Both the position numbers and the translations under genes were made by a program. Below are positions 1 to 12,307 of a stretch of 46,656 nucleotides of DNA, piece by piece. The notes under the pieces were generated by a model that was not told the origin of the DNA, made no database searches, and saw only the letters and a list, made by a program, of their open reading frames with translations. Numbering within the stretch: position 1 is the stretch's first letter; each line of letters begins with the position of its first letter. Origin of the DNA: Allofranklinella schreckenbergeri (GTDB taxonomy: Bacteria; Pseudomonadota; Gammaproteobacteria; Burkholderiales; Burkholderiaceae_C). The stretch covers positions 1 through 46,656 of the forward strand of contig NZ_RDQM01000015.1 of NCBI RefSeq assembly GCF_003703475.1, given 5' to 3'.

Positions 1-69
1 GATCAGATAAGGGGCGACAAAGCTCCATTCTTCATCGCTGACATCACTGGGGTAAGGCTTGCGAGACAT
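1..69 (-). CDS. IS5-family transposase, N-terminal fragment (runs off window)
   Basis: Only the first 23 codons are inside the window; the gene continues past position 1. They read MSRKPYPSDVSDEEWSFVAP and three more residues. A start of the form 'M-S-R-K-x-Y-x-S-D-V-S-D-E-E-W' is typical of IS5-type DDE transposases. The ATG is at 67-69. The insertion-sequence end must lie between here and the greB stop at 124, so the element appears to have landed just behind greB. I cannot place its terminal inverted repeat. Family assignment is from memory of the N-terminal pattern. Confidence 0.7.
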   Translation of the reverse strand, partial: MSRKPYPSDVSDEEWSFVAPYLI

Positions 70-123
70 GCTGGCACTGTATCCAAGCTCAGCACCACCT
101 CTCGGAAAAGTGCATAACACGCT

Positions 124-681
124 CTAGGCTGGGGCGGGGTAGCTGACCTCCAGCACCAGCAGGTGCTGCACGCCCGCCGGAGTGCGCAGCGTGACTTCAT
201 CGCCGGTGCGGGCTTTGAGTAGCGCACGGGCCACCGGGGCGATCCAGCTGATGCGCTGTTGCAGGCTGTCGGCCTCATCGACGCCGACGATGGTGATGGT
301 GTGCTCCTGGCCCTCGTCGTCCTCATAGCGCACGGTGGCGCCGAAGAAGATTTGGTCGTTGCCGTGGTGGAGGCTGGGGTCCACCACTTGCGCGATTTCC
401 AGCCGTTTGGTCAGAAAGCGCACGCGGCGGTCGATTTCGCGCAGGCGTTTTTTGCCGTAGAGGTAGTCGCCGTTTTCCGAGCGGTCGCCATTTTTGGCGG
501 CCCAGTGCACGGTTTCGACGATTTGCGGGCGCTCGGTCTCCAGCAACTGCCGCAGCTCAGCCTGCAAGCGGGCGTAGCCAGCGGGGGTGAGGTAGTTTTT
601 CACACCCGCTGGCAGCGCGGCGGCGGGCGGTGCTTCGCCTGGGTCGGCGGGGCTGTCTTCCTTGGTGAATGCTTTGCTCAT
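124..681 (-). CDS. greB: Transcription elongation factor GreB
   Basis: This 185-residue protein rescues backtracked RNA polymerase by stimulating transcript cleavage through the secondary channel. The N-terminal coiled coil carries the family signature ENGDYLYGKKRLREID, with acidic tip residues (DRSENGD), and is followed by an FKBP-like C-terminal domain. The 'YGKKRLREID' form is the GreB rather than the GreA version. A roughly 25-residue Pro/Ala-rich leader precedes the conserved region, slightly longer than in enteric GreB. The ATG is at 679-681. It lies downstream of hpnE on the same strand, but about 200 bp containing two dispersed repeats separates them, so it probably has its own promoter. 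Confidence 0.93.
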   Translation of the reverse strand: MSKAFTKEDSPADPGEAPPAAALPAGVKNYLTPAGYARLQAELRQLLETERPQIVETVHWAAKNGDRSENGDYLYGKKRLREIDRRVRFLTKRLEIAQVVDPSLHHGNDQIFFGATVRYEDDEGQEHTITIVGVDEADSLQQRISWIAPVARALLKARTGDEVTLRTPAGVQHLLVLEVSYPAPA

Positions 682-720
682 GCGGGCGATGATAGGGCGG
701 GTTGAGGCGGCTTGCTTCCA

Positions 721-795
721 TTCTATTTCAAAGTGAATGGGGTTTGATGCCTGTCATGCCGAAACAAGGTTATTTATTTTCTTTTTGATTTGTAA
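721..795 (-). repeat. Dispersed 75-bp palindromic repeat, copy 1a
   Basis: The core CATGCCGAAACAAGG is at 755-769, in reverse orientation relative to the form TTGTTTCGGCATG. It is flanked by A/T-rich arms resembling CTATTTCAAAGTGAATG on the left and CTTTTTGATTTGTAAT on the right. It forms an inverted pair with copy 1b between the hpnE stop and the greB start. Confidence 0.8.
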
Positions 796-816
796 TATTG
801 TGCTTTGTTTATATAT

Positions 817-882
817 CAAAAGCAATAAAACCACCCTATTTCGGCATGATGGGCGTGAAGTTTGTTTTCTTCTGTTTTGCAA
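817..882 (+). repeat. Dispersed 75-bp palindromic repeat, copy 1b
   Basis: The core CCCTATTTCGGCATGATGG is at 834-852 in forward orientation. The left arm is ATCAAAAGCAATAAAA and the right arm GTTTTCTTCTGTTTTGC. It abuts the hpnE stop codon at 883-885 and faces copy 1a tail to tail. Confidence 0.75.
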
Positions 883-2352
883 TCATGCATCGGGCGTCAA
901 GGCGGCGATGGCCTGCTGGCCGCTGCGCACCGCGCCTTCCAGCGTGGCGGGGTAGGGGCCTTGCACATAGTCGCCGCACAAGGCCAGGCCCTGCCAGGCC
1001 GGATGGGGCAGCGTGGGTGGCGGGCGCTGCAAGCCCGTGGTGCAGGCGAAGGTGGCGCGCTTTTCCACGATGGTGGCCAGCGCCTGCCAGCGCAGCGGCC
1101 CCAGGCCGGGGGCGAGCAAGTGCGGCTGCGCCATCTCGTGCAGGGCTTGCTGGCAGATGGCGCGCTCCAGCGCGGGCTTGTCCAGCCGCAAGGTGCTGGC
1201 GACCCAGGCCACCACGCCCGCATCGCCGCTGAGGCGCTGGCGATCGAAGATGAATTGGGCGGGCGCATCCGCGCCGCCGAGGCTGCTGGCCAGCATGGGC
1301 CGCGCCAGCAGGGGCGCGCCCGCAGGCGGCAGAGGGCGGCCATCGGGGCTTTGCGCTTGCAGGTACACGGTGCCGATCGGCTCGTGCTGCAAGGCTTGGG
1401 CGGTGCGCACCCAGGCCAGCGCGGCTTGGGTTGCGGGGCTGGGTGCGTCGTTTACACCGTTTGCGTCGTTGGCCGTGTGGGCCAGGCTGTGCAGCAGCCG
1501 CGCCGCCTCCGGCGCAGGCGTGGCGATGGCGACGGCATCAAACGCCTCGCCCTCCACCAGCCAGCCTGTTGTCTGGCCGGGGGGGCGGGCCAGGTGCGTG
1601 ACCCGCTCGCCCAGCCGCATCTGCGCGCCGTGGCGGCGCAACCAGTCGCAGGCTGGCTCGGCCAGCAGCGCGCCCAGCGGCACGGTGGGCAGCAGTAGAT
1701 CGGCGCTGCCAGGGCCGCCATCAAAACTCTCTTGCAGCACGCGCAAAAACACCTCGGCGCTGGCGTGCTCGATGGGGGTGTTGAGGGCGGCGGTGCACAG
1801 CGGCTCGATGAGCTGCTGCACCAGCCGCGCGGGCAGGCGCTGGCACAACTGCGCCACGCTGGCCTGTGGCGCGCAGCGAAAGCCCGCCCGCTGCCAGGCG
1901 GCGAGGGTGCGCAGCAAGGCCCAGCGCTCGGCCAGCGGCCAGCCGCGGGCGCGGGCAATGCCGATGGCCCCGGCCACGCCCTGCCAGGCGGCGGGCCACC
2001 AGCGCGGCAAGGCGGGCAAGGCCAAGCCGTGGTTGCGGGTGTCGCGCAAATCCAGCGGCAGCCGCTGCAAACAGTGGGCGGGGTCTGCGCCCACGGTGCG
2101 CATCAGGGCGAGCGAGTCGCGGTAGGCCCCGATCAGGATGTGCTGGCCGTTATCCAGCGTCAGCGCCGCGCCAGTGGGCGAGCGCACTGCCACGCTGCGC
2201 GCCCGTCCGCCGGGGGTGCGGGCGGCCTCCCACACCGTGACGGCCATGCCGCGCTGGCAAGCGGCCACCGCAGCGGCCAGCCCGGCCCAGCCTGCGCCAA
2301 TCACCGCCAGCCGCTGCGGGCGCGGCGCGGTCGGGGAAAGAGAAGTGGGCAT
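883..2352 (-). CDS. hpnE: Hydroxysqualene dehydroxylase HpnE (FAD-dependent amine-oxidase family)
   Basis: HpnE reduces hydroxysqualene to squalene, the last step of the bacterial HpnCDE route feeding hopanoids or carotenoids. The N terminus holds the FAD-binding Rossmann motif VIGAGWAGLAAA at about residues 17-28, followed by the acidic strand end VWEA and the GGRARS turn typical of amine-oxidase-fold enzymes. The C terminus has the matching FAD contact LCGDYVQGPYPATLEGAVRSG. The frame is open up to a GTG at 2448, directly after the hpnD stop. I chose the ATG at 2352 because it puts the Rossmann strand near the start; ATG 2361 is also possible and no strong ribosome site decides. It is co-oriented with hpnD upstream. 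Confidence 0.85.
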   Translation of the reverse strand: MPTSLSPTAPRPQRLAVIGAGWAGLAAAVAACQRGMAVTVWEAARTPGGRARSVAVRSPTGAALTLDNGQHILIGAYRDSLALMRTVGADPAHCLQRLPLDLRDTRNHGLALPALPRWWPAAWQGVAGAIGIARARGWPLAERWALLRTLAAWQRAGFRCAPQASVAQLCQRLPARLVQQLIEPLCTAALNTPIEHASAEVFLRVLQESFDGGPGSADLLLPTVPLGALLAEPACDWLRRHGAQMRLGERVTHLARPPGQTTGWLVEGEAFDAVAIATPAPEAARLLHSLAHTANDANGVNDAPSPATQAALAWVRTAQALQHEPIGTVYLQAQSPDGRPLPPAGAPLLARPMLASSLGGADAPAQFIFDRQRLSGDAGVVAWVASTLRLDKPALERAICQQALHEMAQPHLLAPGLGPLRWQALATIVEKRATFACTTGLQRPPPTLPHPAWQGLALCGDYVQGPYPATLEGAVRSGQQAIAALTPDA

Positions 2353-2448
2353 GGCAGGCATGGGGGCGGGCAGATGGCGGGGCCGAAGTGGCGTGGGGAG
2401 GTGCAAAAAAAGCGCGGCGTACAAGGCACGGCGTACAAGGCGCGCCAC

Positions 2449-3303
2449 TCAGCGCGGCATGCGGCCCAGGGCCTGCACCTGCCAGGCCAGCCAGAGCTTG
2501 CGCAAGGGCGTGAGCTGGATGCGCTGGTGCAGCACGCGGAAGTCGCTGCGCTCGATCTCGCGCAGCAGCGTGCGGTAGATGTGGGCCATCATCAAGCCGG
2601 GTTTTTGGCTGCGGCGGTCGGCGGCGGGCAAGGCGTCCAGCGCCTGGTCGTAAAACTGCTGGGCACGCTCGGCCTGAAAACGCATCAGCGCGGTGAAGCG
2701 CTCGGAGTATTCGCGCTGGAGGATTTCATGCGCCTTGACCCCAAAGCGCTGCAACTCGTTGATGGGCAAATAAATGCGCCCGCGCATGGCGTCCTCGCCC
2801 ACGTCGCGGATGATGTTGGTCAATTGCAGCGCCAGCCCCAGCGTGTGGGCGTACTGCGTGGTCTGCGCCACATCTTCGGGGCGGCAGCCGAAAATGCACG
2901 CCGAAACCTCGCCCACCACGCCCGCCACCAAATGGCAATAGCGCCGCAGCGCGGGGAAGTCCAGATAACGCGTTTGCTGCAAATCCATCTCGCAGCCTTC
3001 GATGACGGCCAGCAGGTGCGCCGCCTCAATCCCGTAAGCCTGCGCCGCAGGCATGAAAGCCTGCATCACCGGGTGCGTGGGCTGGCCCGCGTAGGCCTGC
3101 GCCACTTCGCCGCGCCACCATTGCAGCTTGGCCGCGGCCACGCCCGCATCGCTGACTTCATCGACCACATCGTCGATTTCGCGGCAGTACACGTAAAACG
3201 CCGTAATGGCAGCGCGCCGCTGGGGCGGCAAAAAGCGAAAGGCGTAATAAAAACTGCTGCCCGATTGGGCCGCTTTTTGCTCGACGTACTGCTGTGGGGT
3301 CAT
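2449..3303 (-). CDS. hpnD: Presqualene diphosphate synthase HpnD
   Basis: HpnD joins two farnesyl diphosphates into presqualene diphosphate. The 284-residue product fits the squalene/phytoene synthase family. It has both Mg-diphosphate Asp-rich motifs, EIDDVVDE near residues 42-49 and RDVGEDAMRGRIYLP near 165-180, plus the conserved QLTNIIRD helix. The ATG at 3303 gives the usual start just before YVEQKAAQSGSSFYYAF; the frame is open upstream to 3396 without family resemblance. It is immediately followed by hpnE. The usual third partner, hpnC, is not next to it: upstream lies groEL with its terminators. Confidence 0.88.
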   Translation of the reverse strand: MTPQQYVEQKAAQSGSSFYYAFRFLPPQRRAAITAFYVYCREIDDVVDEVSDAGVAAAKLQWWRGEVAQAYAGQPTHPVMQAFMPAAQAYGIEAAHLLAVIEGCEMDLQQTRYLDFPALRRYCHLVAGVVGEVSACIFGCRPEDVAQTTQYAHTLGLALQLTNIIRDVGEDAMRGRIYLPINELQRFGVKAHEILQREYSERFTALMRFQAERAQQFYDQALDALPAADRRSQKPGLMMAHIYRTLLREIERSDFRVLHQRIQLTPLRKLWLAWQVQALGRMPR

Positions 3304-3368
3304 GGGGGGCGATTGTCCCATGTGGCGGCTCTGGGGCAGGCGTGGTTTGAGCGCGTGTGCTGCAAAGC

Positions 3369-3405
3369 AAAACCCCGGCGCAGTCATCGACCGCACCGGG
3401 GTTTT
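3369..3405 (-). terminator. Intrinsic terminator behind groEL
   Basis: A perfect 10-bp inverted repeat AAAACCCCGG (3369-3378) / CCGGGGTTTT (3396-3405) surrounds a 17-nt loop. Read on the minus strand it ends in a T run, as expected for the end of the groESL transcript. A second hairpin, AACCAGCCC (3417-3425) / GGGCTGGTT (3438-3446), lies between it and the groEL stop. Confidence 0.75.
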
Positions 3406-3466
3406 GCGAAGCTGGAACCAGCCCCCGCTTGCGCAGAGGGCTGGTTGGCGTTAGCGCATCAGCGCA

Positions 3467-5182
<1,716 letters not shown>

Positions 5183-5211
5183 TCAAGCGCCGAGGCGAAG
5201 GGATTGGCCGA

Positions 5212-5502
5212 TTACTTCTCGACGATGGCGAAGATGTCTTCTTCCTTGAGCACCAGCACTTCCTGGCCGTCCACCTTGACGGATTGGCCGCTGTACTTGC
5301 CAAACAGCACGCGATCGCCCACTTTCACATCCATTGCCAGGCGGTCGCCATCGTCATCGCGCTTGCCGGGGCCAACGGCCAGCACTTCACCTTGATCGGG
5401 CTTTTCAGCGGCGTTGTCGGGGATGACGATGCCCGAAGCTGTGGTGGTTTCGTTTTCCAGACGCTTGACGATCACGCGATCGTGCAGAGGACGCAATGCC
5501 AT
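5212..5502 (-). CDS. groES: Co-chaperonin GroES (10 kDa)
   Basis: This 96-residue cap of the GroEL chamber begins [20 protein letters not shown], a canonical GroES start. It contains the mobile-loop region [15 protein letters not shown] that docks on GroEL and the late motif [11 protein letters not shown]. It is the first gene of the groES-groEL operon; the 107-bp gap to groEL contains a small hairpin. The ATG at 5500-5502 is preceded on the mRNA by AGGAGAGAAACATC, a clear ribosome site. Confidence 0.98.
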   Translation of the reverse strand: MALRPLHDRVIVKRLENETTTASGIVIPDNAAEKPDQGEVLAVGPGKRDDDGDRLAMDVKVGDRVLFGKYSGQSVKVDGQEVLVLKEEDIFAIVEK

Positions 5503-5580
5503 GATGTTTCTCTCCTGAGAACTTGATCTCTATAGATGGGGTTGAGGGTTAAAACCGTAGGTGCGGGCGGCGCTTTTTCA

Positions 5581-5607
5581 TTAGCACTCGCCCGCAACGA
5601 GTGCTAA
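5581..5607 (-). promoter_or_regulatory. CIRCE operator (HrcA-binding site)
   Basis: TTAGCACTC (5581-5589), nine spacer bases and GAGTGCTAA (5599-5607) form a perfect 9-N9-9 CIRCE inverted repeat. HrcA represses groESL at this element until heat shock. It is about 80 bp ahead of groES, in the transcribed leader or just at the start point. Confidence 0.96.
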
Positions 5608-5635
5608 TGATAGGGCTGAAAAATGGCCTTTCAAG
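5607..5635 (-). promoter_or_regulatory. groESL promoter, sigma-32-like with overlapping sigma-70 boxes
   Basis: On the minus strand, CTTGAAA (5629-5635), 13 spacer bases and CCCTATCAT (5607-5615) match the heat-shock sigma-32 pattern CTTGAAA ... CCCCATnT well. The same bases also read as a sigma-70 promoter, TTGAAA - 16 bp - TATCAT. CIRCE begins at the last promoter base, so HrcA repression and sigma-32 activation appear to be layered on one promoter. Confidence 0.7.
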
Positions 5636-5767
5636 ATCGCCAAAACAAAAAAATGCGCCCTGCCCAGCGGGCTTGGGTGCATCTTTAAACCAACCTCATA
5701 TCGCGGGAAATATGCACTAACATGCACCAATTGCGCCCTTTTTACTGTTTTTGACGGACTTTTGCCG

Positions 5768-8503
5768 ATGACTGCTCTTGCTGCCTATTCCCGTTATTAC
5801 CAGCGCATTCAGCGCCGTTATGCCCAGGAATGGGCGCTGCTGCCGCCAGGCCAGGCCACGCGCGAGTGCATGGAGCAGGCTTTGCAAGCGCTGCTGGTGC
5901 AGCGCTCGTTGGGCGAGGCCTTGCGCATCTTGCGGCAGTTGGTGCTGGTGCGCTTGATCGAGCGCGATGTGGAGCAGGGCGCGCCCATGCAAGAGGTGGT
6001 GCACAGCATGACGGCCCTGGCCGAGCTGGCGCTCGATCACGCTTGCGCCTGGGGCCAGGCCCAATTGCAGGCGCGCTACGGCCAGCCTTGTGACGAGCAA
6101 GGCCGTCCTGTGCAATTTTGGGTGGTGGGCATGGGCAAACTGGGCGCGCGCGAGTTGAATGTCTCCAGCGACATCGACTTGATCTACGTTTATGAGCGCG
6201 AGGGCCAGACCAGCGGGCGCGACGATGGCCGTGGCGTCATCAGCAACCAGGAGTATTTCGCGCATTTGGTGCGCCACATCCAGACGCTGGTGGGCGATGC
6301 CACGGAGCACGGCTTTGTTTTCCGCATGGACTTGGCTTTGCGCCCGCACGGCAAATCGGGGCCGCCCACGATCTCGCTAGGGGCGCTGCACCAGTATTTC
6401 CTGGTGCACGGGCGCGAGTGGGAGCGCTTTGCCTGGCTGAAAAGCCGCATCGTGGCGCCGGGCAAATGCGTGCGCATGCCCGGCGTGCTCAAGCTGCGCG
6501 AGACGGTGCTGCCGTTCGTGTTCCGGCGTTATCTGGATTACGCCATCTTCGATGCCCTGCGCGATTTGCACCGCCAGATTCGCGAACACGCCAGCGCCCG
6601 CAGCGCCGGGCGGCCCGAGCGCGCCAACGATTTGAAGATTGCGCGCGGGGGCATTCGGGAAATTGAATTCATCGTGCAGTTGCTGCAAGTGGTGCGCGGC
6701 GGCAACTTCCCCGAGCTGCGCTGCCGCCCTACGCTGGAGGCGCTGGAGCGCCTGGCGCGCGCCGATTTGATGCCCGAGGCCACCGCCGCCCAATTGCAGC
6801 AGGCCTACATCTTTTTGCGCCAAAGCGAGCACCGCATCCAATACCTGGACGATCAGCAAACCCACATCCTGCCCACCCAAAGCGCCGATCTGGCCTGGCT
6901 GGCCGCCAGCATGGGCTTTGCCGATAGCGCCAGCTATTTGCAAGCGCTGGCGGCGCACCGCGAGCGCGTGGCGCAAGAGTTCGACGCCCTGCTGGGCGCC
7001 CAGCAGGGCCGCGCCGATGAGGATGAAACCTTCGTCCACGAAAACACCCACGGTCGGCGCAACCTGCAAAACGTGCCCGCCTCCTTCACGCAATTGCTGG
7101 CGCAAGTGCCGCCCGTGATGGCCGAGCACTTGCGCACACGCACCGATTTGGCGCGCTTTCAAACCCTGCGTGAAGGTGCGCGCGCGCGCGCGTTGGCGCT
7201 GCTGGCAGCCACCGGCCAGCGCCTGGCCTCGGGCGAGGCCACGCCCGAGGCCGCCACGCGGTTTTGCGACTGGATGGAATCGCTGCTGGGGCGCGAAATC
7301 TATTTCGCCTTGCTGATGGAGCGCCCCGCCATCCACGCTCGCCTGCTGCAACTGCTGGGCAGCAGCAAATGGCCGCTGCGCTATATGCACACCCACCCTG
7401 GCGTGGTGGATGAGCTGGCCAGCGGCGCCATGCTGCGCGAGCGCTTTGACCCCGAGTGGTTTCTTGACGAGCTGCAACGCCGCCGCGACAGCCTGCGCGA
7501 AACCGGCGAGGCCGACGAAGAAGCCCTGATGGACGTGCTGCGCCGCGCCCAGCATGCCGAAACCTTCCGCACCCTGGCGCGCGATGTGGACGGGCGCATC
7601 ACCGTGGAAGAAGTGGCCGATGACCTCAGCGCCTTGGCCGACACCGTGCTGCAAACCGCTTGCGCCTGGTGCTGGCCGTATTTGCGCAAGCGCCATCGTG
7701 AGGCGCCGCAATTTGCCATCATCGGTTACGGCAAGCTCGGCGGCAAAGAGCTGGGCTACGGCAGCGATCTGGACATTGTTTTCGTCTATGACGACGAGCA
7801 TGAGGACGCCCCCCAGGTCTATGCCAACCTGGTGCGCAAGCTCATCGCCTGGCTCAGCACCGCCACCGCCGAAGGCACGCTCTACGAAATCGACACCGCC
7901 TTGCGCCCCAATGGCAACTCCGGCCTGCTGGTCACCAGCTTCAAAGCCTATGCCGACTATCAGCAGCAGCGCGGCAGCAACACCGCCTGGACCTGGGAGC
8001 ACCAGGCCATGACGCGGGCGCGCTTCGTCCACGGTTGCGAGCAATTGCGCCAGCGTTTTGACGCCGTGCGCGAAGCCGTCATCTGCGCCCCGCGTGACCG
8101 CGCCGCCCTGCGCGCGGAAATCGTCGCCATGCGCGAAAAAATGCGCCACGCCCGCCCTATCGCCCCCGGCCAGTTCGATTTGAAGCACAGCCCGGGCGGC
8201 ATGATCGACATCGAATTTGCCACCCAATACCTGGTGCTGGCCCACGCGGGCGAGCACCGCCAGCTCATCCGCAACGCGGGCAACACCGCCTTGCTGCGCA
8301 TGGCCGAAGACGCTGGCCTGCTGCCCGCTGGCCTGGGCTACGCTGCCGCCGACAGCTACCGCGCCATGCGCCGCAGCCAGCACACCGCCCGGCTGGATGA
8401 ATGCCCCGCCACGCTCCCGCTGGAGCAGGCCCAGGCCCTGCAACAAGCCGGGCGGCAATTGTGGGAGGCGGTATTTGGCCCGGCGCAGCCTGAATGCCCC
8501 TGA
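5768..8503 (+). CDS. glnE: Bifunctional glutamine synthetase adenylyltransferase/adenylyl-removing enzyme GlnE
   Basis: GlnE adds AMP to and removes it from glutamine synthetase in response to PII signals. The 911-residue protein shows both nucleotidyltransferase halves: GMGKLGARELNVSSDIDLIY near residue 130 (deadenylylase half) and GYGKLGGKELGYGSDLDIVF near residue 660 (adenylylase half), each with the Gly-Ser...Asp-x-Asp metal site. Conserved stretches such as GGIREIEFIVQLLQ and the later GGMIDIEF follow the respective centres. The ATG at 5768 is preferred over a TTG two codons upstream. It is transcribed divergently from groESL. Its stop codon touches dispersed repeat copy 2. Confidence 0.96.
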   Translation: MTALAAYSRYYQRIQRRYAQEWALLPPGQATRECMEQALQALLVQRSLGEALRILRQLVLVRLIERDVEQGAPMQEVVHSMTALAELALDHACAWGQAQLQARYGQPCDEQGRPVQFWVVGMGKLGARELNVSSDIDLIYVYEREGQTSGRDDGRGVISNQEYFAHLVRHIQTLVGDATEHGFVFRMDLALRPHGKSGPPTISLGALHQYFLVHGREWERFAWLKSRIVAPGKCVRMPGVLKLRETVLPFVFRRYLDYAIFDALRDLHRQIREHASARSAGRPERANDLKIARGGIREIEFIVQLLQVVRGGNFPELRCRPTLEALERLARADLMPEATAAQLQQAYIFLRQSEHRIQYLDDQQTHILPTQSADLAWLAASMGFADSASYLQALAAHRERVAQEFDALLGAQQGRADEDETFVHENTHGRRNLQNVPASFTQLLAQVPPVMAEHLRTRTDLARFQTLREGARARALALLAATGQRLASGEATPEAATRFCDWMESLLGREIYFALLMERPAIHARLLQLLGSSKWPLRYMHTHPGVVDELASGAMLRERFDPEWFLDELQRRRDSLRETGEADEEALMDVLRRAQHAETFRTLARDVDGRITVEEVADDLSALADTVLQTACAWCWPYLRKRHREAPQFAIIGYGKLGGKELGYGSDLDIVFVYDDEHEDAPQVYANLVRKLIAWLSTATAEGTLYEIDTALRPNGNSGLLVTSFKAYADYQQQRGSNTAWTWEHQAMTRARFVHGCEQLRQRFDAVREAVICAPRDRAALRAEIVAMREKMRHARPIAPGQFDLKHSPGGMIDIEFATQYLVLAHAGEHRQLIRNAGNTALLRMAEDAGLLPAGLGYAAADSYRAMRRSQHTARLDECPATLPLEQAQALQQAGRQLWEAVFGPAQPECP

Positions 8504-8505
8504 AA

Positions 8506-8583
8506 TTGCAAATCAATAGGAAATAAAAAACCCTTGTTTTGGCATGATGTGAATAAACAAGGGTTTCCTTTGATTGCTATTTC
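8506..8583 (+). repeat. Dispersed 75-bp palindromic repeat, copy 2 (hairpin-perfect form)
   Basis: The arms AAATCAATAGGAAA and TTTCCTTTGATTGC flank the core CCCTTGTTTTGGCATGATG (8531-8549). Here the right half of the core is complementary to the left: AAACCCTTGTTT (8528-8539) pairs perfectly with AAACAAGGGTTT (8555-8566). It begins at the glnE stop and could act as its transcript end. Confidence 0.85.
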
Positions 8584-8643
8584 GGTGCGGCTTGCCGCTG
8601 CGGGTGGCTGTGCCCCCGCAGCGTGGCCGCGCCACCAGCTCAA

Positions 8644-8780
8644 TCAGGAGAACTGGAACTGCCCCGGCGCATTGAAGGGATCGACGGTCACGGCGATCTG
8701 CGACTTGGGCGGGAACTATCGCCGCGCGAAAAGGCGGGCTTGGGCATGTTGCCCGCGGTCCATGGCGCCTTCGGCCTTGA
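8644..8780 (-). pseudogene. Decayed fragment of a second clpB-like gene
   Basis: On the minus strand, bases ending at the TGA at 8644-8646 translate to [21 protein letters not shown]. This aligns with the intact ClpB C terminus [21 protein letters not shown]. Directly upstream (about 8721-8778) a shifted frame reads AGNMPKPAFSRG, matching Clp[13 protein letters not shown] from the NBD1 region. The roughly 500 codons that should separate these two pieces are gone and the frames disagree, so this is a deletion remnant rather than a gene. The bases also align directly with 9600-9660 and 11270-11320 of intact clpB, with many substitutions. It could derive from an old tandem duplication or an acquired paralogue. 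Confidence 0.75.
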
Positions 8781-8949
8781 TCGCCCGTCCCTGCTCAAAC
8801 TTGCATCAAAAAACGGCAACCCATCACAAAACGCCCGCTTACGCCTGAAAAGCGCTGTTGCACGGGCAGCCGCCGCCAGGCGGCACACTTCGGCCCTGGC
8901 GCGCGGCTGCCATGCCGCGCAGCTTCCAGCTTTTTCAAAGGAGAGATAG

Positions 8950-9465
8950 ATGCGCAACACACCCTTGGCTCACCCTACCATTAGCCGTTTGCTTGCGGGC
9001 CTGGCCCTGGCCGCGCTGGCGGCTGCAAGCGCCCATGCCGACGATCGCCGCTGCACGGGCAGCCTGGGCAGCGAGTCGATAGACGGCAATGTGCAGGTGC
9101 CCGACGGCGCGCAATGCGTCATGCGCGGCACGCAGATCGATGGCAACATCAAGTTGCAAAAAGGCGCCCGCCTGCAAGCCGAGGGCGTGCGGGTGAACGG
9201 CAACGTGCAGGCTGAAGGGCACGCCGACGTACAAGTGCGCAACAGCCAGATCGGCGGCGACATCCAGCTCAAACAAGGCGGCAGCGCCACCCTCACCGGC
9301 AACAAAGTGGACGGCGATGTGCAACTGACCAGCAACCGCGGCGCGCAGCGCGTGCAGGACAACGCGATAGACGGCAATCTGCAATGCAAATCCAACCGCC
9401 GCCAACCGCAAGGCGGCGGCAACCGCGTCGCTGGCAACAAGGAGGATCAGTGCGCCAGCCTGTAA
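8950..9465 (+). CDS. Secreted protein of (I/V)-x-G-N/D repeats, possible beta-helix
   Basis: The 171-residue product has a signal peptide (hydrophobic LLAGLALAALAAASAHA, cleavage likely after AHA). About seven short repeats follow at roughly 20-residue spacing: SIDGNVQV, QIDGNIKL, RVNGNVQA, QIGGDIQL, KVDGDVQL, AIDGNLQC and RVAGN. Such regular hydrophobic-x-Gly-Asn/Asp periods suggest a small solenoid of the bactofilin or polymer-forming kind, but I do not recognise the family. Cysteines near both ends of the mature region could form disulfides. A strong ribosome site, AAAGGAGAG, precedes the ATG. It is monocistronic, and a bidirectional terminator separates it from clpB. Confidence 0.8.
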   Translation: MRNTPLAHPTISRLLAGLALAALAAASAHADDRRCTGSLGSESIDGNVQVPDGAQCVMRGTQIDGNIKLQKGARLQAEGVRVNGNVQAEGHADVQVRNSQIGGDIQLKQGGSATLTGNKVDGDVQLTSNRGAQRVQDNAIDGNLQCKSNRRQPQGGGNRVAGNKEDQCASL

Positions 9466-9508
9466 AGCCCCGGGCTGCGCCCTGATCGGGGCTGCGGCCC
9501 CACAAGAA

Positions 9509-9543
9509 AAAACGCGTCTTCTGCCTAGCCGAAGACGCGTTTT
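9509..9543. terminator. Bidirectional intrinsic terminator
   Basis: AAAACGCGTCTTC (9509-9521) and GAAGACGCGTTTT (9531-9543) make a perfect 13-bp stem with a 9-nt loop and A/T runs on both sides. It separates the convergent secreted-repeat gene and clpB and can end transcription from either direction. Confidence 0.9.
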
Positions 9544-9590
9544 TCATGGGCGCTGCGCCAAAACGCACTGGCGCAGGCCGACAGCAGGTC

Positions 9591-12176
<2,586 letters not shown>

Positions 12177-12213
12177 GAAAAAACCCCCTTATGAATGTGT
12201 TAGATAGCCCCGC

Positions 12214-12242
12214 ACATAAGGCTGGCGGGGCGGGCATTCAAG
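12214..12242 (-). promoter_or_regulatory. Candidate sigma-32 promoter of clpB
   Basis: On the minus strand, CTTGAAT (12236-12242), 14 spacer bases and CCTTATGT (12214-12221) resemble the heat-shock consensus. It is well placed for a short clpB leader. The -10 half deviates from CCCCATnT at two positions, so this is a candidate only. Confidence 0.5.
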
Positions 12243-12307
12243 GGGGGATGCGGGCTTTTTTGCGTCGCAGGACGCAGGGCGAACGCGTTGGGGGATGGAT
12301 TTGGTAT

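Noticed and set aside
6377-8458. A 693-codon minus-strand frame opposite glnE
   Set aside because: Antisense shadow of glnE with mirror-type composition and no recognisable domain.
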